Positions 60,341 through 64,000 of a DNA stretch of 64,000 nucleotides are shown piece after piece. This DNA is from Phycisphaerae bacterium (GTDB taxonomy: Bacteria; Planctomycetota; Phycisphaerae; JAJVII01). Below the pieces are notes generated by a model. That model did not search any database. It was not told the origin of the DNA and saw nothing but the letters and a program-made list of their open reading frames with translations. The translations under genes were made by a program, and so were the position numbers. Within the stretch, counting starts at the first letter, position 1. Every line of letters starts with the position of its first letter. Location: NCBI GenBank assembly GCA_022072085.1, contig JAJVII010000017.1, positions 1-64,000 on the forward strand, read 5' to 3'.

Positions 60341-61576
60341 ATGGCCATTCAGTTCGGTTGCACGGGGTGCGGGCGGGTGCTGTCGGCGCAGGAGCAACAT
60401 GCCGGACAGCGGATCGCCTGCCCGCACTGCGGGACGGAGCAACTCGTGCCCCCGCCGGTGCGGCTGCACGGGCCGTCTGCCGCCCCGCCGGCGATGCCGA
60501 CGCAGATCGGCGCGATGCCCGTTCCGCCGCAGACCGCGTTCAGCCAGCCGACCGCCCAAGTCAAGGGGGGCAGGGGCCTGGCCGTCGCGGCCCTGGTGCT
60601 GGCGGTCATCCCGTTCACCTCGCCGATCGGCTTCATGCTCGGCATCGTCGCGTTGATCTCCGCGTCACGCAAGCCGGATCGGCCGGGCAACGGGATGGCC
60701 CTGGCCAGCGTGCTGGTCGGCTGCGGCTGGCTGACGGTCGGGCTTATGGTGCTGATGGTGGCGAGAGGGGTGCGTACGACCCATGATATAGTTTGGCGGG
60801 TCAAGTGCGCCGCCAATCTGAACAATCTGGGCAAGACCATGAGGACCTACTCCTCCAGCAACATGGGCTATCCGTCTGTGCCGGCCGGTCGGCGGATCGA
60901 CATGAGCCCCACCGGCGTCGAAGACAGCCTCGACACCGACGCGAGCCTCTGGCTGCTGGTGCGAAGCGACGCGATCGGTGCCGGTTGTTTTGTCTGCCTG
61001 TCCGACGATGGCGCCGAGGCCTTCAGCGGGCAGGCAGGCAGCGTGCCGCCCGACGACGCCTTCCCGCGCGTGGATGACTCGGGCCATTCCGGCGGCAGAC
61101 ACCGAAGCCTCAGCTACAGCTACCAGGTTCCGCAGGGCCCCAAGGGGGTGCCGCGCGATGGGATGGAATCCGCGACGAGTTTCGCGATCCTGGCAGACCG
61201 GGCTCCGCCGATGAACCGCCTCGAACTGCTGCCCGAAGCGCAAGCGGGATCGGCCGGATCGGCTGCGGACTATGTGAAGTCGCTGAGCAAGAAGCAGAAG
61301 GCCGGCTACAACAGCCCCAACCACGGCGGCGAGGGCCAGAACGTGTTGTTCCTGGACGGCCACGTGGAATGGTCCGCCGATCCATTCTGCGGTGTCCACG
61401 GCGACAACATCTACACCCGCGGCGGCGGGCGGGACTGGTCCACCGACCCGCAGGAGCGTCTGCGCGGGCGGCTGCCGGCGAACCTGAACGCGATTACCAC
61501 CGCCGACGGCCCGGTTGCCGACGGGGATTCGTTCCTCGCCAACATCCTCTACGGCAAGGCGGTGACAGGGCCTTGA
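60341..61576 (+). CDS. Zinc-ribbon, DUF4190-like and DUF1559-like membrane protein
   Basis: A 411-residue protein with three parts. An N-terminal zinc ribbon (FGCTGCGRVLSAQEQHAGQR, then ACPHCG) comes first, followed by a Pro-rich linker. Next are two hydrophobic helices like DUF4190 (VAALVLAVIPFTSPIGFMLG and LASVLVGCGWLTVGLMVL). The C-terminal domain has CAANLNNLGKTMRTYSSSN and a H-x10-DG ending (NHGGEGQNVLFLDGHVEW), which recalls the pseudopilin-like DUF1559 proteins abundant in planctomycetes. The usual prepilin leader is absent, since membrane insertion is by the DUF4190-like helices. The combination is plausible for this phylum; function unknown. The start ATG follows GGGAGG. Confidence 0.82.
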   Translation: MAIQFGCTGCGRVLSAQEQHAGQRIACPHCGTEQLVPPPVRLHGPSAAPPAMPTQIGAMPVPPQTAFSQPTAQVKGGRGLAVAALVLAVIPFTSPIGFMLGIVALISASRKPDRPGNGMALASVLVGCGWLTVGLMVLMVARGVRTTHDIVWRVKCAANLNNLGKTMRTYSSSNMGYPSVPAGRRIDMSPTGVEDSLDTDASLWLLVRSDAIGAGCFVCLSDDGAEAFSGQAGSVPPDDAFPRVDDSGHSGGRHRSLSYSYQVPQGPKGVPRDGMESATSFAILADRAPPMNRLELLPEAQAGSAGSAADYVKSLSKKQKAGYNSPNHGGEGQNVLFLDGHVEWSADPFCGVHGDNIYTRGGGRDWSTDPQERLRGRLPANLNAITTADGPVADGDSFLANILYGKAVTGP

Positions 61577-61582
61577 AATGAA

Positions 61583-61608
61583 ACGGGCCCGGCCGGCGCC
61601 GGGCCCGT
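61583..61608 (-). terminator. Hairpin terminator between convergent genes
   Basis: The 11-base stem ACGGGCCCGGC/GCCGGGCCCGT with a four-base loop is followed, on the minus strand, by a T-rich TTTCATTTC, the usual pattern for intrinsic termination of the aminotransferase transcript. The rightward gene ends seven bases before it. Only the leftward direction has the T-tract. Confidence 0.7.
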
Positions 61609-61642
61609 GGGGGCTACGTGAAATCGGCCGTTGCTGGCCGCG

Positions 61643-62833
61643 TCACTTCTTGAGCAGGTCCTTCATCCGCTGCAAACCCTTGGCGATGGTCTCGCGGCTG
61701 CACGCGAAGCTCAGGCGGACGTGCCGGTCATTGCCGAAGGGCTCGCCGGGGACCACCGCGACGTGGGCCTTCTCCAGCAGCACGGTCGCGAAGTCGGCCG
61801 ACCCGCCGATCTTCTTGCCGCCCAGCGTGCGGCCGTAGTGGGCCGACACGTCGGGGAAGAGGTAGAACGCCCCCTCCGCGGGCAGGCACTTGACGCCCTC
61901 GATCGCGTTCAGGCCGTCGGCCATGAGTTGGCCTCGGACCTCGAACTCCTTGCGCATCGCCTCGACGTCGTCGGGCGGATTGTTCAGGGCCTCGACCGCG
62001 GCCCACTGGGCGATGGAGGTCGGGTTGCTGGTCATCTGGCTCTGCACGGTCCCCATCGCATCGATGACGTCCTTGGGCCCGATCGCCCAGCCGATCCGCC
62101 AGCCGGTCATGCTGAAGGTCTTGGCGACGCCGTTGAAGACGATGGTGCGTCCGGCCAGTTCGGGGGCGACCTTCAGGAAGCTCTCGAACTTGCGCCCGCC
62201 GAAGATCAGCTTCTCGTAGATCTCGTCGGCGAAGATGATCGTGTCGGGGAAGTCGGCCAGCACGTCGGCGATGGCCCGGGTCTCAGCCGGCGAGAAGGCG
62301 AAGCCGGCCGGGTTGCTCGGCGTGTTCAGCACCAGGATGCGTACGCCGGCCGACAGCGCCTTGCGCAGGGCGTCGGGCTTGATGCGGAAGCCGTCGGCGG
62401 CCGAGGTCTGGAGGATCACGGGTACGCCGCCGGCGAGCTTGGCCTGCTCGGGGTAACTCACCCAGTAGGGCGCGGGGATGAGGACTTTTTCGCCCGGCTC
62501 GAGCAGGGCGAGGAAGGCGTTGGCCAGCGCGTGCTTGCCGCCGACGGTGATGATGACCTGGTTGGGGGCGACCTCGACGGCGTAGAGCCGCTTCATCCAG
62601 CCGGCGACGGCCTTCTTGAGTTCGGGGATGCCGGCGGCCGGCGTGTACTTCGTCTTGCCCTCGTCCAGGGCCTTCTTGGCGGCGGCCTTGATGGAGGCCG
62701 GCGTGTCGAAGTCGGGCTCGCCGGCGCCGAAGTTGACGACGTCGATGCCCTCGGCCTTCATGGCCTTGGCCTTGGAGGAAATCGCCAGGGTGGCCGACTC
62801 TTCGATCTGGGCAAGCCGCGATGCAATCTTCAT
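61643..62833 (-). CDS. aspC: Aspartate aminotransferase (class I/II)
   Basis: A 396-residue PLP enzyme that interconverts aspartate and oxaloacetate. Family landmarks are NFGAGEPDFDTP, TPAAGIPELKKAV, GGKHALANAFLAL, APYWVSYPEQ, Asn174 in NTPSNPAG, Asp203 and Tyr206 in FADEIYEKL, the Schiff-base Lys238 in VAKTFSMTGWRIGW, and the C-terminal Arg in VRLSFACS. The length is normal. The ATG at 62833 has GGAG before it; an in-frame ATG 12 bases upstream (METT) is also possible. A hairpin terminator follows the stop. A subgroup of this family also acts as prephenate aminotransferase, which sequence alone does not exclude. Confidence 0.95.
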   Translation of the reverse strand: MKIASRLAQIEESATLAISSKAKAMKAEGIDVVNFGAGEPDFDTPASIKAAAKKALDEGKTKYTPAAGIPELKKAVAGWMKRLYAVEVAPNQVIITVGGKHALANAFLALLEPGEKVLIPAPYWVSYPEQAKLAGGVPVILQTSAADGFRIKPDALRKALSAGVRILVLNTPSNPAGFAFSPAETRAIADVLADFPDTIIFADEIYEKLIFGGRKFESFLKVAPELAGRTIVFNGVAKTFSMTGWRIGWAIGPKDVIDAMGTVQSQMTSNPTSIAQWAAVEALNNPPDDVEAMRKEFEVRGQLMADGLNAIEGVKCLPAEGAFYLFPDVSAHYGRTLGGKKIGGSADFATVLLEKAHVAVVPGEPFGNDRHVRLSFACSRETIAKGLQRMKDLLKK

Positions 62834-63019
62834 CGTCGTCTCCATCGGGTAAGTGGACGCAACCGGACCGCGGCTAGAGTATCCGCCGACGGAGGGGATT
62901 TCAAGGTGGACGGGCAGGGGCGCCGGAGCATGGGGCTCCATGTCCCGCGACCCGCATGGGCCTTGAAACAGCTTGTTAAGGCCTCCCTTCCATTGGACCG
63001 ATAACCATGATGCGGAGCC

Positions 63020-64000
63020 ATGCAATTGCCCTATCCCATCCTGGACGCCATCAGCGCCCTGGACGGCCCTGCCGTCGAGGAGGCCCTGCTTCGCGCCGTC
63101 GACGACAGCGGCCCGGAGGACCAGGGCGTGCTGGTCGAACTCGTGCTCGAACGCGGCACGGGCCGCGGGCTCGTCGGCCTGGTCGCTCGCTATCACGCCC
63201 TGCCGCCCGGCGAGCAGGATCGGCTGGCGGCCCGCATCGGGCAGTTGGCCCCGGTGCTTCGGGCGACGCTCAGGGCCCGGACGCGGCAGACGCGGCTGAA
63301 CACGCTGCGGCTGGTCTGCCGCACGCTCCAGCCGTCGCTGGCGTTCCTGCCGGTGCTGGCGCTGGTCGATGAGGACGGCGAGATTTCGCGGGCCGCCGGA
63401 GACTGCCTGAACGCCTACGTCGACTGGTATCTGACCGCCGACCGCCCCGACGAGCCCACCGAACGTTCCACCGAGGAGCAGCGCAGCCGCTATGCCCGCT
63501 GGCGGGAGGACCGCGACCACCTGCTGGACGCACTGCGGTCGGCGCTGGCCAACTTCGATTCCCACGGCCGAAGCGACCTGCTCGGCCAGATGATCCGCAT
63601 GGGCGACGACCTGGCCGACGTGCTGCGTCCGCGGCTGGCTGAGCCCGGCGGGCAGGCCGGCCGGGCCCTGGTCGAGGAGGCCGCCCGGCACGCCGACCCG
63701 TCGGTGGCCCCGTTCCTCTACCTGATGCTGTCGGAGCCGGAGGTCCGGGCCCGGGCCGCCGGCCGAATCTCGCTGCTGCGGGAGCGGCCGCTGCTGTGCG
63801 CCCTGTGGGCGCAGGCCGACCGCCTGTCGGCGCCGGCCGTCGCCCGCGGCGTGCAGACGATCAAGCGGATGGTCTTCTTCGAGACGCCAGGCTGGTGGGA
63901 GCAGGTTCCCGACCGACTCGCGTCCGGGCTGGTCGAGTGGATCGGCCACGTTGGCGTCGATGGGGCGACGCGGGCCCAGTGGCTGACCAGCCTGGCGATC
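63020..64000 (+). CDS. Helical-repeat hypothetical protein (partial, runs off window)
   Basis: The frame begins at an ATG preceded by GCGGAG and is open for 327 codons to the window edge. The protein is almost all helical, with repeated Leu- and Arg-rich segments (PVLRATLRARTRQTRLNTLR, LPVLALVDEDGEISRAAGDCL, LVEEAARHADPSVAPFLYLML) that look like HEAT-type repeats. There is no signal peptide, so it is probably cytoplasmic. No family is recognised. The 186-base gap before it carries no clear terminator or promoter. Confidence 0.7.
   Translation, partial: MQLPYPILDAISALDGPAVEEALLRAVDDSGPEDQGVLVELVLERGTGRGLVGLVARYHALPPGEQDRLAARIGQLAPVLRATLRARTRQTRLNTLRLVCRTLQPSLAFLPVLALVDEDGEISRAAGDCLNAYVDWYLTADRPDEPTERSTEEQRSRYARWREDRDHLLDALRSALANFDSHGRSDLLGQMIRMGDDLADVLRPRLAEPGGQAGRALVEEAARHADPSVAPFLYLMLSEPEVRARAAGRISLLRERPLLCALWAQADRLSAPAVARGVQTIKRMVFFETPGWWEQVPDRLASGLVEWIGHVGVDGATRAQWLTSLAI

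Noticed and set aside
62834-63949. Leftward extension of the aspartate aminotransferase frame by more than 370 codons
   Set aside because: The family starts at MKIASRLAQIEES, a ribosome-binding site is present there, and the extension overlaps the rightward helical-repeat gene and has no domain.

Overview
The window looks like chromosomal DNA of a GC-rich planctomycete, most likely of the Phycisphaerae type, probably from a metagenome-assembled genome. The reasons are the mix of a Tat-exported sulfatase, a GH123-like (DUF4091) protein, two exo-rhamnogalacturonan-lyase-like (PcRGLX/YetA) proteins, large secreted PQQ/NHL-type propellers, many TPR proteins, a huge alpha-2-macroglobulin, a protein with a pseudopilin-like DUF1559-type tail, and very high GC at third codon positions. 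No rRNA, tRNA or CRISPR array was recognised. The taxonomic statement is inference from gene content.

Layout. 1-0.3 kb: first 30 codons of a leftward gene (possibly a transposase) and a short repeat cluster. 0.3-10.7 kb: secreted polysaccharide-related genes (sulfatase, GH123-like protein, two propellers). 10.8-15.6 kb: a lipoprotein MsrB-MsrA fusion, then an MttB-family methyltransferase, a small hypothetical and an SSS symporter with a 40-aa membrane partner. 15.7-19.3 kb: PcRGLX/YetA-like lyase and rsmH. 19.5-22.1 kb: a zinc/manganese-type ABC importer behind a Fur-family-like palindrome. 22.2-28.4 kb: tandem CapK/PaaK-like adenylate-forming enzymes, an AT-richer island with two orphan genes, and an asparagine-synthase-like amidotransferase that lacks the glutaminase nucleophile. 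28.7-41.0 kb: CBS protein, 2078-aa alpha-2-macroglobulin, AlkP-like lipoprotein, GT-C-like membrane protein and SDR reductase.

41.5-44.7 kb: GT4 glycosyltransferase translationally coupled to two apparently paralogous lipoproteins, then a DUF2752 protein. 44.9-48.8 kb: alpha/beta-hydrolase lipoprotein and a second PcRGLX/YetA-like lyase. 48.9-53.3 kb: class V aminotransferase, WG-repeat protein, UbiA-family prenyltransferase resembling decaprenyl-phosphate phosphoribosyltransferase, and a convergent PAP2 phosphatase. 53.4-60.2 kb: a TPR protein with an embedded HExxH protease domain and two further TPR genes, between which a four-helix-bundle gene sits. 60.3-64 kb: zinc-ribbon/DUF1559-like protein, aspartate aminotransferase, and a truncated helical-repeat protein.

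The most unusual signal is in the intergenic DNA. At least six families of hairpin-forming repeats built from short tandem words occupy gene boundaries, often within about 10 nt of a stop or start codon. One family (word CGAATGT) appears twice as an 'empty' hairpin and once as a 'loaded' version whose loop is a complete four-helix-bundle (23S-IVS-like) gene inserted between two TPR genes. Another family has a copy inside the reading frame of the PQQ-propeller gene. I propose that the CGAATGT hairpins and the four-helix-bundle gene form one mobile-element family. This is inference from a single window.
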